A stretch of DNA of 48,733 nt from Mongoliitalea lutea (GTDB taxonomy: Bacteria; Bacteroidota; Bacteroidia; Cytophagales; Cyclobacteriaceae), in NCBI RefSeq assembly GCF_014652135.1, contig NZ_BMYF01000012.1, forward strand, positions 1 to 48,733. The letters are read 5' to 3'. The notes under the pieces were generated by a model, which did not search any database, was not told the DNA's origin, and saw nothing but the letters and a program-made list of their open reading frames with translations. Positions 23,990 to 32,417 of the stretch are shown here, piece by piece (position 1 is the stretch's first letter; every line of letters begins with the position of its first letter). Made by a program: the position numbers and the translations under genes.

Positions 23990-25182
23990 TTAGGGACCTT
24001 CCCCTTTTTCTTCAGGGATAACAAAAACCATCTTTCCAGATTTGCAGCAGGGACATTTGAACATATCCTCCCCAAAGATTTCCGACATTATTTCATAGGT
24101 ACTCAAACCCTGGTAAAATGGTATTAACCTAGTCTTCCCTAAGAGTCGAAAACATTCATCCATTTTTACAGCACTGTTTGTAGAAGCCATTATGCCATAA
24201 TATCTGATTTTGTAAAAACCTGATGGAAGTATATGTTGCATAAACCTTCTGACAAACTCAGCATAGCCAAGTGTCAGCGTCTTGCTCTTATTGTCACGAT
24301 AATCCTTCCACCGAAAACTGACCATTTGCCCATCAGTATCCAAAATCCTGCTGTTACTTATGGCAACCCTGTGGGTATATCTTCCCAGATACGAAACCAC
24401 TTGATTGGCACCCTTGAACGTTTTTTTGACATAGACATTCCATTGTTTCTCATAAGCCCTATTTTTCAGGCCTTTGGTGTCATTGAAGAATTCTTTTTGT
24501 TTTTCTGGTATCATCAACTGGTTTGATGCCAATCCTTCCATCAGCTTTTCCATAAATACTCCCCTGAAAATCGCAGACAGAGCCTTGATCGGCACAAAGA
24601 ACTTTTTGTTGGCATGTATCCATTCCATCCCCTCACTGTCAAGACCACCTGCCGGAACTAACATATGGATCCCGAGGGTCGGGACAGGTTATGAGGATGG
24701 TAATTCAATGACTGTCCCCAAGTATGTAAAACCGATAGACATCCGCTTTCTACTCCCAAAAACGATGGATTGATTGCTGTCTTCTTTATCGCCTTGGCCG
24801 AACACTCAAACAGGATATTGTAACAAAACCTCTGATTGATATAAAATAGAGGCCTGAGAAACTCTGGAATGGTAAAAACCACGTGGAAGTATCTTACAGG
24901 AAGTAATCTGTACTTTAGCTTTTCAACCCACAAATGCTGCTTGATATACTGGCATTTTGGGCAGTGCCTGTTACGGCAGCTATTGTAGCATACTTTGACT
25001 GTCCCGCAGGAATCACAGCTAAGACTGTGTGAACCCATTTTTGACGTTCGGCAGTTAAGAATATCCCTTTATGCTTTCTTTTGATTACTACTGAGAGTCT
25101 TGCCCTCCAAAATGAACTCCTTTTGGTAATCAAGTATTGTCGATAACTCATCTCCTTGATTTCTTTTATTTATAGTTTCCAT
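23990..25182 (-). pseudogene. Decayed IS91-type transposase
   Basis: A Y1-HUH transposase in three pieces. The start ATG is at 25182; the frame reads METINKRNQGDELSTILDYQ and stops at an in-frame TAA (25069-25071) after LSSNQKKA. It then continues in the same frame through the zinc finger (CDSCG ... CYNSCRNRHCPKCQ) to HPH. Exactly at the HUH motif a 20-base insertion (24671-24690) shifts the frame. The rest (MLVPAGGL ... QVVSYLGRYTHRVAISNSRI, the probable catalytic Tyr region, to CPCC near the end) is in the second frame, ending at 23990. Without the stop and insertion it would be about 390 residues, normal for the family. Confidence 0.88.
24671..24690. repeat. 20-base hairpin insertion in the transposase
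   Basis: Removing these 20 bases restores the expected HPHIHMLVPAGG reading across the catalytic motif. The inserted stretch contributes a TCCCGA-GGG-TCGGGA hairpin (24670-24684). I see no target duplication. Confidence 0.6.
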
Positions 25183-25445
25183 CACAATGCATCATATGGA
25201 CTTTTTACCAGTGATGGATTCAAGTTGCTCACATGAAGATAAACCGTCGTAGTTTTAAGAGACTGGTGTCCAAGAAGCTCTTGGATATACCTTAAGTTTG
25301 TCCCATGCTCAAGCAGATGCGTTGCAAAGGAATGGCGCAATGTATGAAAGCAGGCTTTCTTTTTCACACCGGCCTTATGCATCGCCTTTTTAAGTATATT
25401 TCGGGCACTAGTTGCACTGTAAGGTTTACTTGGTTCAACCCTTTA
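25182..25445 (-). pseudogene. Truncated tyrosine recombinase, C-terminal part
   Basis: The readable part covers the catalytic domain end: [27 protein letters not shown], then [15 protein letters not shown] (HxxR), [15 protein letters not shown] (GH and the nucleophile Tyr). The frame is closed upstream by a stop near 25448, so the N-terminal domain and the first catalytic Arg are missing. Its TGA overlaps the transposase ATG by one base (TGATG), so the two genes were one operon of a mobile element. The end near 25445 marks the probable right edge of the island. Confidence 0.85.
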
Positions 25446-25471
25446 TATTTCCAATTCAAAACCGGCAAAAC

Positions 25472-25497
25472 AAAAAGCCCCCGATTCCTCAGGGGCT
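25472..25497 (-). terminator. Rho-independent terminator for the fad operon
   Basis: Read on the minus strand: AGCCCC, a loop of about 9 bases, GGGGGCT and a TTTTT run (25472-25497). It lies about 210 bases past the acyl-CoA dehydrogenase stop. Confidence 0.75.
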
Positions 25498-25540
25498 AAT
25501 TAGTATCAAAATGAAATCAATTTACAGATTTACAAGTAAA

Positions 25541-25576
25541 AACCTTTGAGGTCTTTCAGATCTCGAAGGTTTTTTA
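25541..25576. repeat. 31-bp hairpin repeat, copy 1
   Basis: An imperfect hairpin (AACCTT ... AAGGTT ends, loop around 25556) flanked by A and T runs. It is identical over 31 bases to the reverse complement of 32825-32855. Position and T runs make it a second terminator candidate for the fad operon. Confidence 0.85.
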
Positions 25577-25706
25577 CCCTACTTTTCCGCGTATTCCGTG
25601 ATTTCCGCGAGAGCGATTTGCCTCAGCAAACACATCTGCTTCAATCCGTGAAAATCAATTTTTCAATCTGTGTTAAAATAAACTTAGCGCCTTTACAGCT
25701 TAATTA

Positions 25707-27506
25707 TCAAGAAAACGGATACTTGCCTTTCTCAATCATATAATCAGCAATCTGTCTTCTCAATTCTTTGGTGTTGACCAAGTCAGCTTTAGTGAAGCGC
25801 TTCAAGCCCATCAACATTACCTTCTGCTCATCACCCTTGGTAAAGGCAGCAATTGCTTCTTTGGCAGCTGTCTGGATTTTTTCTACCGCCTCAAACAAAT
25901 ACACTTGTGTCATGGCAATCTGCTGCGCACAAGCTTCCTCACCTCTCATGGATACCAATTTCTCGGTTCTCAAGATCGCTGACTCTGCTGCGTAGATTTC
26001 GATCATCACATCCGCCAAGTTCATCATCACCTCTTGCTCAGACTCGATTTTGTCGGCCAAAGCCATCGCAGCTTTACCACCGACCATCAAGAATACTTTC
26101 TTCAACTTTTTGATCACCTCTTTCTCTGCTGCAAACAACTCTGAAGTATCAATTGTCTCAAAGCTAGGTACAGAAGTCAGTTCATTGGCTACAGCCATCG
26201 CCGGCTCAAACAAGTCAATCTCACCTTTCATCGCACGTTTCAACAACATACCTACCATCAACATACGGTTGATCTCGTTGGTACCTTCGTAGATTCTAGA
26301 AATACGGGCATCACGATATGCTCTTTCCATAGGCGCATCGGCAGAATAACCCATACCACCATACACCTGCACACCTTGATCAACCACATAATCTAACACC
26401 TCAGAACCATGAATCTTGGCAATTGCTGCCTCAATCGCAAACTGCTCCAATGCTTTCAATTTAGCTTCGGTATCATCCATGCCCTCAGCTGCTAAGGCAT
26501 TCATTCTATCTTCAATATCCTGACCCGCTCTGTAGCACAATGCCTCGCAAGCATATACACGTACAGCCATCTCAGCCAACTTCTGCTTGATCGCTCCAAA
26601 AGTGTTGATAGAAGTACCAAACTGCTTACGCTCGGAAGAATACTTGATCGCATAAGAAGCAACCGTTCTACAACCACCCAATACACCTGCACCTAATTTA
26701 ATACGGCCAATGTTCAGGATATTCACCGCGATCTTGAAACCGTTTTGACGGTCAGATAGCATGTTTTCTACAGGAACTTTGCAGTCGTTAAAGAATACTT
26801 GACGGGTGGAAGAACCTTTGATACCCATTTTCTTTTCTTCTTCATTCATGGTGATACCACCAAAGCCTTTTTCCACAATAAATGCAGTCAGGTTTTTGTC
26901 ATCTTCAATCTTGGCAAAGACAATGAAGATATCTGCAAAACCCGCATTGGATATCCACATCTTCTGACCATTAATGATGTAGTGCTTTCCATCTTCTGTC
27001 AATACAGCCTTAGTTTTTCCGCTGTTGGCATCCGAACCTGCATCTGGCTCAGTCAAGCAATAGCAAGCTGCCCATTCGCCAGTAGCCAATTTTGGAAGGT
27101 ATTTTGCTTTTTGATCTTCATTACCGTAGTACAAAATTGGCAAAGTACCGATACCTGTATGTGCACCATACGTAGTAGAGAAGGAACCTGCACCACCGAT
27201 AATATCAGCGATCAACATGGAAGTATTGAAACTCATACCCATTCCCCCAAACTCTTCCGGTACAGAGATACCCAACAAGCCTAGTTCACCAGCTTTCTTA
27301 AAAATAGAAGGTACCAATTCCGGATGCTTCATGCTGTCGATTTCCTCGATATTTGGATGGATCTCCGTATCGATAAAATCCTGACAAGCCTGAGCCATCA
27401 TTTTCTGCTCTTCATTGAATTCTTCAAAGATGAAGATATCCTGGGCTTCTGTTTCCTTGATCAGAAACTCACCCCCGTTGATTGATTGTTTTGTGATTGT
27501 TGACAT
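25707..27506 (-). CDS. Acyl-CoA dehydrogenase
   Basis: 599 residues, in the cytoplasm: first step of beta-oxidation (FAD-dependent formation of the trans-2-enoyl-CoA). The fold is complete: N-terminal helices (FNEEQKMMAQACQDFIDTEI), YCLTEPDAGSDA, the FAD region (WISNAGFADIFIVFAK), SSERKQFGTSI, and the catalytic Glu in RIYEGTNEINRMLM. About 150 residues of extra C-terminal helices make it longer than the classical 380-residue enzymes, as in Bacteroidota FadE-type proteins. It is the last gene of the fad operon. The stop is followed by two hairpins. Confidence 0.95.
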   Translation of the reverse strand: MSTITKQSINGGEFLIKETEAQDIFIFEEFNEEQKMMAQACQDFIDTEIHPNIEEIDSMKHPELVPSIFKKAGELGLLGISVPEEFGGMGMSFNTSMLIADIIGGAGSFSTTYGAHTGIGTLPILYYGNEDQKAKYLPKLATGEWAACYCLTEPDAGSDANSGKTKAVLTEDGKHYIINGQKMWISNAGFADIFIVFAKIEDDKNLTAFIVEKGFGGITMNEEEKKMGIKGSSTRQVFFNDCKVPVENMLSDRQNGFKIAVNILNIGRIKLGAGVLGGCRTVASYAIKYSSERKQFGTSINTFGAIKQKLAEMAVRVYACEALCYRAGQDIEDRMNALAAEGMDDTEAKLKALEQFAIEAAIAKIHGSEVLDYVVDQGVQVYGGMGYSADAPMERAYRDARISRIYEGTNEINRMLMVGMLLKRAMKGEIDLFEPAMAVANELTSVPSFETIDTSELFAAEKEVIKKLKKVFLMVGGKAAMALADKIESEQEVMMNLADVMIEIYAAESAILRTEKLVSMRGEEACAQQIAMTQVYLFEAVEKIQTAAKEAIAAFTKGDEQKVMLMGLKRFTKADLVNTKELRRQIADYMIEKGKYPFS

Positions 27507-27536
27507 ATTGTGTAATGTTTAAATACTTTATTTGTA

Positions 27537-27703
27537 AGAGGCGAGAAGCGAGAGACGAGAGTTTAGACTCGATTCTAGTAAAGAATTTACGCTTTTTCTT
27601 TTTAGAGAACCTTAGAGCTCTGGAAGAACTCAAAGAATAAACTCCTAATGAATCCAAAATCTTTGCCCAACTCTCGTTTCTCGTTTCTAATCTCTCGCCT
27701 CTA
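27537..27703 (-). mobile_element. Gene-less cassette in the thiolase/dehydrogenase spacer
   Basis: 167 bp bounded by a 10-base inverted repeat (AGAGGCGAGA at 27537-27546 and its complement at 27693-27702). Its right 31 bases (27673-27703) are identical to 29413-29443, and 17 bases at its left (27564-27580, TAGACTCGATTCTAGTA) are identical to 28960-28976. The middle, 92 bp, contains no gene. The TAG stop of the thiolase gene is formed by the first bases of the element. Confidence 0.7.
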
Positions 27704-28876
27704 CTTTAATAGTTCAAATACTCCCGCTACGCCTTGTCCTCCACCGACGCAGGCTGTTACCATACCGTACTTCTTGTTCTGTCTGCGAAGCTCGTTGAAG
27801 AGCTGCACAGATAGTTTTGCCCCAGTACATCCCAGTGGGTGACCTAGGGCCACGGCACCACCATTGACATTGACAATATCCGGATTCATATCCAAGGACT
27901 TCATCACAGCCAAACCCTGGGCCGCAAAGGCCTCATTCAGCTCGATCAAATCGATTTTATCCAAGGTCAAACCTGCTTGCTTCAACGCTTTTGGCACGGC
28001 TTCCTTAGGACCTATACCCATGATACGCGGCTCCACACCAGCTACGGAATAGGACATCATGCGTGCTATCGGCTCCAAATTCAATTCTTTGACCAAACGC
28101 TCAGACATCACCACCACAAAGGCAGCTCCATCGGATGTTTGGGAAGAGTTACCAGCAGTTACTTGACCACCCATTTTAAACGCAGCTTTCAAGTTGGACA
28201 AGCCTTCCAAGGAAGTACCTGCTCGAGGTCCTTCGTCTGTATCTACTATGTATTTTCTGGTTTTTCTTTTCCCTTTCTCATCCAAGTAGGTTTCCTCTAC
28301 TTCTACAGGCACGATTTCATCCTTAAACTTGCCGGCTGCAATAGCTGCCAAAGCTTTCTCGTGACTTCGTACAGAAAACTGATCCGCTTGCTCACGGGTG
28401 ATTTCATATTCTTTGGCAAGCTCTTCTGCAGTCAAACCCATGCTTAAGTAATAATCAGGTGTTTGGGAGGCAATTTTCCAGTTAAGGACAGTCTTGTAGC
28501 CCATCATTGGCAACATGGACATGGACTCTGTACCACCAGCGATGATACAATCCGCCATACCTGCCTTGATTTTACCTACTGCTAGCGCAATGGCTTCCAA
28601 GCCAGAGCCACAGTAACGGTTGATGATAAAGCCCGGATTATCAATGCCCAAAGCCAAAAGTGAAATCATTCTTCCCATTTGCATGCCTTGTTCCGCTTCG
28701 GGAATGGCATTTCCGACGATCAAATCGTCCACCATCTTCGCCTCTAGTCCAGGCGTACTTGCTACTAAGTGTTTGATGACATCCGCTGCCAAGTCATCCG
28801 GGCGATAGAATCGAAAGCCTCCTTTTTTGGCCTTCCCCACCGCTGATCTATATCCGTTTATGATGTATGCTTCCAT
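27701..28876 (-). CDS. fadA: Acetyl-CoA acyltransferase (thiolase)
   Basis: 391 residues, thiolase type I. It cleaves 3-ketoacyl-CoA with CoA. The active-site Cys is C89 in NRYCGSGLEAIALA; the C-terminal HPLG (ALGHPLGCTGAKL) and CVGGGQG motifs are present. Its gene follows the bifunctional fadB-like gene in the operon, separated from it by the four-helix-bundle cassette. The stop TAG lies at the boundary of the gene-less cassette. Confidence 0.95.
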   Translation of the reverse strand: MEAYIINGYRSAVGKAKKGGFRFYRPDDLAADVIKHLVASTPGLEAKMVDDLIVGNAIPEAEQGMQMGRMISLLALGIDNPGFIINRYCGSGLEAIALAVGKIKAGMADCIIAGGTESMSMLPMMGYKTVLNWKIASQTPDYYLSMGLTAEELAKEYEITREQADQFSVRSHEKALAAIAAGKFKDEIVPVEVEETYLDEKGKRKTRKYIVDTDEGPRAGTSLEGLSNLKAAFKMGGQVTAGNSSQTSDGAAFVVVMSERLVKELNLEPIARMMSYSVAGVEPRIMGIGPKEAVPKALKQAGLTLDKIDLIELNEAFAAQGLAVMKSLDMNPDIVNVNGGAVALGHPLGCTGAKLSVQLFNELRRQNKKYGMVTACVGGGQGVAGVFELLK

Positions 28877-28915
28877 TGTTGAATTTCTATTTAGATTTTA
28901 CTGTTATTTTGAGTT

Positions 28916-29443
28916 TCTCGCTTTTTGAGAGAAGAAGCGAGATGCGAGAGATTAGAGATTAGACTCGATTCTAGTAGGGATTTGATTCCACGTTAGATTT
29001 AAGACCTATGAGCATTTTTTGAATTTCATCAAGATCCTGATTGATTGAATCAAAGGAATCCTGATTGAGAAGCCCCACTCTTCTAGCAATGATAGATTGA
29101 GTTTCTAATTCAAAACTTTCACCTAGACTGATATCAAGACAATTTGTAAAAGCCTTTGAAGAATTTCTGGCCGTACCTTCTGCGATGTTGGAGGGTATAG
29201 ATACACTCGATCTTCTCATCTGGGAAGTCATGCCAAACTTTTCTTCTGAAGGAAATAAAGCGGTAGTTTCATAAACTTTTACTGCCAAATCAACTGCCTT
29301 ATTCCATACATTCAGGTTTTTAAAATTATGTCTCAACTTCATAGTCTTTCAGTCTTTTTAAAGTTCTATAATCTCTTAATCTTTCATTTTTCTAATCTCT
29401 AAATTCTCGCTTCTCGTTTCTCGTTTCTAATCTCTCGCCTCTA
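28916..29443 (-). mobile_element. Four-helix-bundle gene cassette in the fad operon
   Basis: A unit whose ends carry an exact 13-base inverted repeat: GCGAGAGATTAGA at 28944-28956 and its complement at 29426-29438. The left side also has a local hairpin (28916-28942, 8-base stem). The right 31 bases and a 17-base left segment are shared with the gene-less cassette at 27537-27703. The unit holds one gene (28971-29342), whose stop codon lies in the shared left segment. The fadB-like gene takes its TAG stop from the right edge. No target duplication was seen. Confidence 0.7.
28971..29342 (-). CDS. Four-helix-bundle (S23-type) protein
   Basis: 123 residues: KLRHNFKNLNVWNKAVDLAVKVYETTALFPSEEKFGMTSQMRRSSVSIPSNIAEGTARNSSKAFTNCLDISLGESFELETQSIIARRVG. 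This is the family named after the ORF in 23S rRNA intervening sequences and related to the Avd protein of retroelements; it forms pentameric helical bundles and binds nucleic acid in the studied relatives. Its function in chromosomes is unknown. It interrupts a beta-oxidation operon and sits in a repeat-bounded cassette. It does not itself encode a nuclease or transposase motif. Confidence 0.92.
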   Translation of the reverse strand: MKLRHNFKNLNVWNKAVDLAVKVYETTALFPSEEKFGMTSQMRRSSVSIPSNIAEGTARNSSKAFTNCLDISLGESFELETQSIIARRVGLLNQDSFDSINQDLDEIQKMLIGLKSNVESNPY

Positions 29444-31846
29444 ATTCCTAAGCGGTTTTCCTTTAAACAAAATACTATGTATTCTCTCCAAGGTCTTTTT
29501 CTCACCGGTGAGACTCAAGAAGGCTTCGCGCTCAAGATCGAGTAGATATTGCTCACTGACTTCTGTGGCAGAAGAAAGGTCACCACCGGACATCACCCAA
29601 GCTAACTTGCGGGCAATCTTAGCGTCATGCTGGGAAATATAGTTTCCATACAACATGCCTGTGATGCCTGCCTCGAACAAGGCCAAAGATGTTTTACCCA
29701 AAACTTTGATATTGGTCTGCTGCACTGGCTGGGTATAACCTGCTTCATGCAAGGCCAATACTTTCGCTTTAGCATCTGCCAACACACGTTTTCTATTCAA
29801 GGAGATGGAATCTTTTTCCTGTAAGTAACCCAATCCTTTCGCCTCAGCTGCGGACATAGAAACTTTGGCAGTAGCGATATTCATAAAGTACTCCTGCAAG
29901 CGGTTCAATTCCACATCACCATTTTTGATTTCATTGGAGAATCTCAAGGTCATTTCTTTGGTACCACCTCCGGCAGGAATCAATCCTACACCGAATTCCA
30001 CCAATCCCATATACAGTTCAGCATGTGCCTGTACAGCATCTGCATGCAAGGAAAGCTCGCAACCACCACCTAAAGCCATGTTGTGTGGAGCCACTACTAC
30101 CGGAACAGAAGAGTAACGAGCACGCATCATGGTGTTTTGGAAGCCTGCAATCATCAGGTTGATCTCATCAAATTCCTGATCACCAGCAAACATGAACAAC
30201 ATGGCTAGGTTAGCACCGGCGGAGAAGTTGCCTCCTTCGTTACCAATGACCAAACCTTTGTAAGATTTTTCAGCCATGGCAATTGCCGTGTTGATTCCTT
30301 CGATCACTTCCTGACCGATGGAATTCATCTTGGTATGGAATTCCAAACCAATCACATCATCTCCCAAATCGTAGATGGTCGTACCTGCATTGCCCCACAA
30401 TTTCTTATTCGCACCTTTTAAGGTATCCAACAAAATGAATTCATCTGTACCTGGAATAGCTTGGTAGGATTTGGATGGAATGTCGTAGTACTTGCGAACG
30501 CCGCCCTCTACCTTGTAGAATGACTCATGTCCAGCTGCCAACATTTCATGCACCCAGGCTGCTGCTTTTTCGCCTGCTGCTTCCATTTTTTCCACCGTTT
30601 CTTTGACACCTAGCACGTCCCAAGTCTCAAAAGGACCGAGTTCCCAACCAAAACCAGCAGAAACTGCCTGATCGATTCTGTATAATTCGTCTGCAATCTC
30701 TGGAATACGGTTAGAGCAGTATTTGAATAAATCGTAAAAAGAAGCTCTGTAGAATTCACCAGCTCTGTCATCGAAGTTTACCAAGAACTTGATTCTCTTT
30801 TTCAGATCATCAATTTCCTTGGAAGCCTCTAAAGCCTTGAATTTTGGTTTTTCTACATCCTTGTATTCAAAAGTTTTCAGATCCAATTCCTTCAACTCTT
30901 TGCTGCCATCCTTATGACGGATCATTTTGAAGTACCCTTGACCTGTTTTATCTCCCCACCATTTATTGTCATACAATACCTTGACGATATTCGGTAATTG
31001 GAATTTATCACGAGATTCGTCGTGGGTCAGTGTTTTGTAAAGGTTATTAGATACATTGACGGTGGTATCCAAACCTACCACATCCATGGTACGGAAGGTG
31101 GCAGACTTAGCACGACCGATGATGGTACCCGTCAATTTATCTACCTCAGATACACCCATACCCATTTTCTCGATAGCATGCATCCCTGAGATGATGGCAT
31201 AGACACCAATTCTATTAGCGATGAATGCTGGAGTATCTTTACATAAGACGGTTTCTTTACCCAAGAATCTATCTCCGTAATCCATCAAAAAGTCGACTAT
31301 CTCTGGATTGGTTTTGGGACCAGGGATAATTTCCAATAGACGCAAATATCTTGGTGGGTTGAAAAAGTGAGTTCCTACAAAATGTGTTTGGAAATCTTCT
31401 GATCTTCCTTCGCACATCAAATGCATAGGAATACCAGAAGTGTTGGAAGTAATCAAAGTACCGGGTTTACGGTATTTTTCCACCTTGTCAAACAATGACT
31501 TTTTGATGTCCAATCGCTCCACCACGACTTCCATGATCCAGTCGTAGTCTTTGATTTTTGGTAAATCGTCGTCAAAGTTACCCGTAGTAATGCGTGCAAT
31601 CGAAGCAGCATCGTACAAAGATGCAGGCTTGGATTTCAACGTGTTTTCCAAGGCAGTATTGACAGGTCTATTACGTACCTGTTTACTCTCCAAGGTCAAT
31701 CCTTTCTTTTTCTCATCTTCGGTTGGTTCTGATGGCACAATATCGAGTAAAAGTACCTGCACGCCAATATTAGCAAAATGGCAGGCAATCCTCGATCCCA
31801 TGACCCCTGAACCCAAAATGGCAACTTTTTTGATTGTTCTGTTCAT
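29441..31846 (-). CDS. fadB: Bifunctional 3-hydroxyacyl-CoA dehydrogenase / enoyl-CoA hydratase
   Basis: 801 residues. The N-terminal part (about 1-320) is a 3-hydroxyacyl-CoA dehydrogenase: NAD motif VAILGSGVMGSRIACHFAN, SNTSGIPMHLM and HFVGTHFFNPPRYLRLLEIIPG. The C-terminal part (about 490-720) is an enoyl-CoA hydratase/crotonase: GNEGGNFSAGANLAML and ALGGGCELSLHADAVQAH. This order is the FadN type, opposite to E. coli FadB, so the symbol describes the role. It is the first enzyme gene behind the MarR regulator (15 bp away). Confidence 0.93.
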   Translation of the reverse strand: MNRTIKKVAILGSGVMGSRIACHFANIGVQVLLLDIVPSEPTEDEKKKGLTLESKQVRNRPVNTALENTLKSKPASLYDAASIARITTGNFDDDLPKIKDYDWIMEVVVERLDIKKSLFDKVEKYRKPGTLITSNTSGIPMHLMCEGRSEDFQTHFVGTHFFNPPRYLRLLEIIPGPKTNPEIVDFLMDYGDRFLGKETVLCKDTPAFIANRIGVYAIISGMHAIEKMGMGVSEVDKLTGTIIGRAKSATFRTMDVVGLDTTVNVSNNLYKTLTHDESRDKFQLPNIVKVLYDNKWWGDKTGQGYFKMIRHKDGSKELKELDLKTFEYKDVEKPKFKALEASKEIDDLKKRIKFLVNFDDRAGEFYRASFYDLFKYCSNRIPEIADELYRIDQAVSAGFGWELGPFETWDVLGVKETVEKMEAAGEKAAAWVHEMLAAGHESFYKVEGGVRKYYDIPSKSYQAIPGTDEFILLDTLKGANKKLWGNAGTTIYDLGDDVIGLEFHTKMNSIGQEVIEGINTAIAMAEKSYKGLVIGNEGGNFSAGANLAMLFMFAGDQEFDEINLMIAGFQNTMMRARYSSVPVVVAPHNMALGGGCELSLHADAVQAHAELYMGLVEFGVGLIPAGGGTKEMTLRFSNEIKNGDVELNRLQEYFMNIATAKVSMSAAEAKGLGYLQEKDSISLNRKRVLADAKAKVLALHEAGYTQPVQQTNIKVLGKTSLALFEAGITGMLYGNYISQHDAKIARKLAWVMSGGDLSSATEVSEQYLLDLEREAFLSLTGEKKTLERIHSILFKGKPLRN

Positions 31847-31861
31847 AAAGTTTTTTGGTTT

Positions 31862-32344
31862 TTAGAGTTCGTACAATTGATCCTCGTACGTATCCGGGTT
31901 TACAGTTTCTGAATTTATGTGATCTATAACTTGATTAATTTTCTTGAATACAGTGAAAAAGGTATCCAACTCTTCTTCACTCACCAGTTCTCGCACTTGG
32001 AGATTGAAATCTTTGATCGTGCCTACGGAAATTTCTTTTTTGCGCTTTCCCTCGGCAGTGAGATAAATGCGAACACTTCTCTTATCTTGGGTATCAGCTT
32101 TTCGGTAGATGAATCCTTTTTCCTCCATGCTTTTGAGCATACGGGTAAGGCTTCTTGCTTCCAATCCCATAAGAGGAGCAATTTTTGTCGCCGGCGTACC
32201 TTCTTTGGAATTGATATTGATCAGTACAAAACCAATAGCCGTAGTGAAGTCTTCCAGCACTGCTTTTTGGTTGTACATCCGAGAGATCGCATGCCAAGCG
32301 CTCTTGATATGATAGTCAACTGTATCTTCTCTCTTCATTGGCAT
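31862..32344 (-). CDS. MarR-family regulator of the fad operon
   Basis: 160 residues from ATG 32344 (an ATG at 32338 is a close alternative); longer reading lacks support and would cover the operator. Winged-helix core: TAIGFVLININSKEGTPATKIAPLMGLEARSLTRMLKSMEEKGFIYRKADTQDKRSVRIYLTAEGKRK. As the first gene of the beta-oxidation operon it is probably a repressor relieved by an acyl-CoA or fatty acid; that ligand is inference. A 14-base perfect palindrome lies 34 bases upstream of its start. Confidence 0.9.
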   Translation of the reverse strand: MPMKREDTVDYHIKSAWHAISRMYNQKAVLEDFTTAIGFVLININSKEGTPATKIAPLMGLEARSLTRMLKSMEEKGFIYRKADTQDKRSVRIYLTAEGKRKKEISVGTIKDFNLQVRELVSEEELDTFFTVFKKINQVIDHINSETVNPDTYEDQLYEL

Positions 32345-32377
32345 ATTAATTAGTACGCCCAATTTAATAAAAAGATT

Positions 32378-32417
32378 GTATGCATGCATACTATTTTTAA
32401 AAAAAGTTATGCATGCA
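32378..32417 (-). promoter_or_regulatory. Palindromic operator pair upstream of the fad operon
   Basis: Perfect 14-base palindrome GTATGCATGCATAC (32378-32391) and a second TATGCATGCA site (32408/32409-32417) about 30 bases away. The length and symmetry suit a MarR dimer site. The spacing of about three helical turns would let two dimers sit on the same face. Confidence 0.65.

Larger units (their letters stand above)
25446..25706. other. Spacer between the island and the acyl-CoA dehydrogenase gene
   Basis: About 260 bp: a terminator hairpin for the minus-strand fad operon (25476-25496), the 31-bp hairpin repeat (25541-25571), then degenerate repeat phrases (cgtattccgtgatttccgcg, aatctgtgttaaaat). 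No gene. Confidence 0.6.

Noticed and set aside
24876-24890. CCACGTGGAA as a third parS site
   Set aside because: Only one half matches the parS pattern, and it lies within the transposase coding sequence.
25069-25071. TAA in the transposase as programmed recoding
   Set aside because: No slippery sequence or structure is evident and a second disabling lesion lies downstream, so simple decay is more likely.
24915-25151. 78-codon reading frame over the transposase N-terminus
   Set aside because: The real frame (starting METINKRNQ) carries the zinc finger; this one is an out-of-frame reading of the same DNA.
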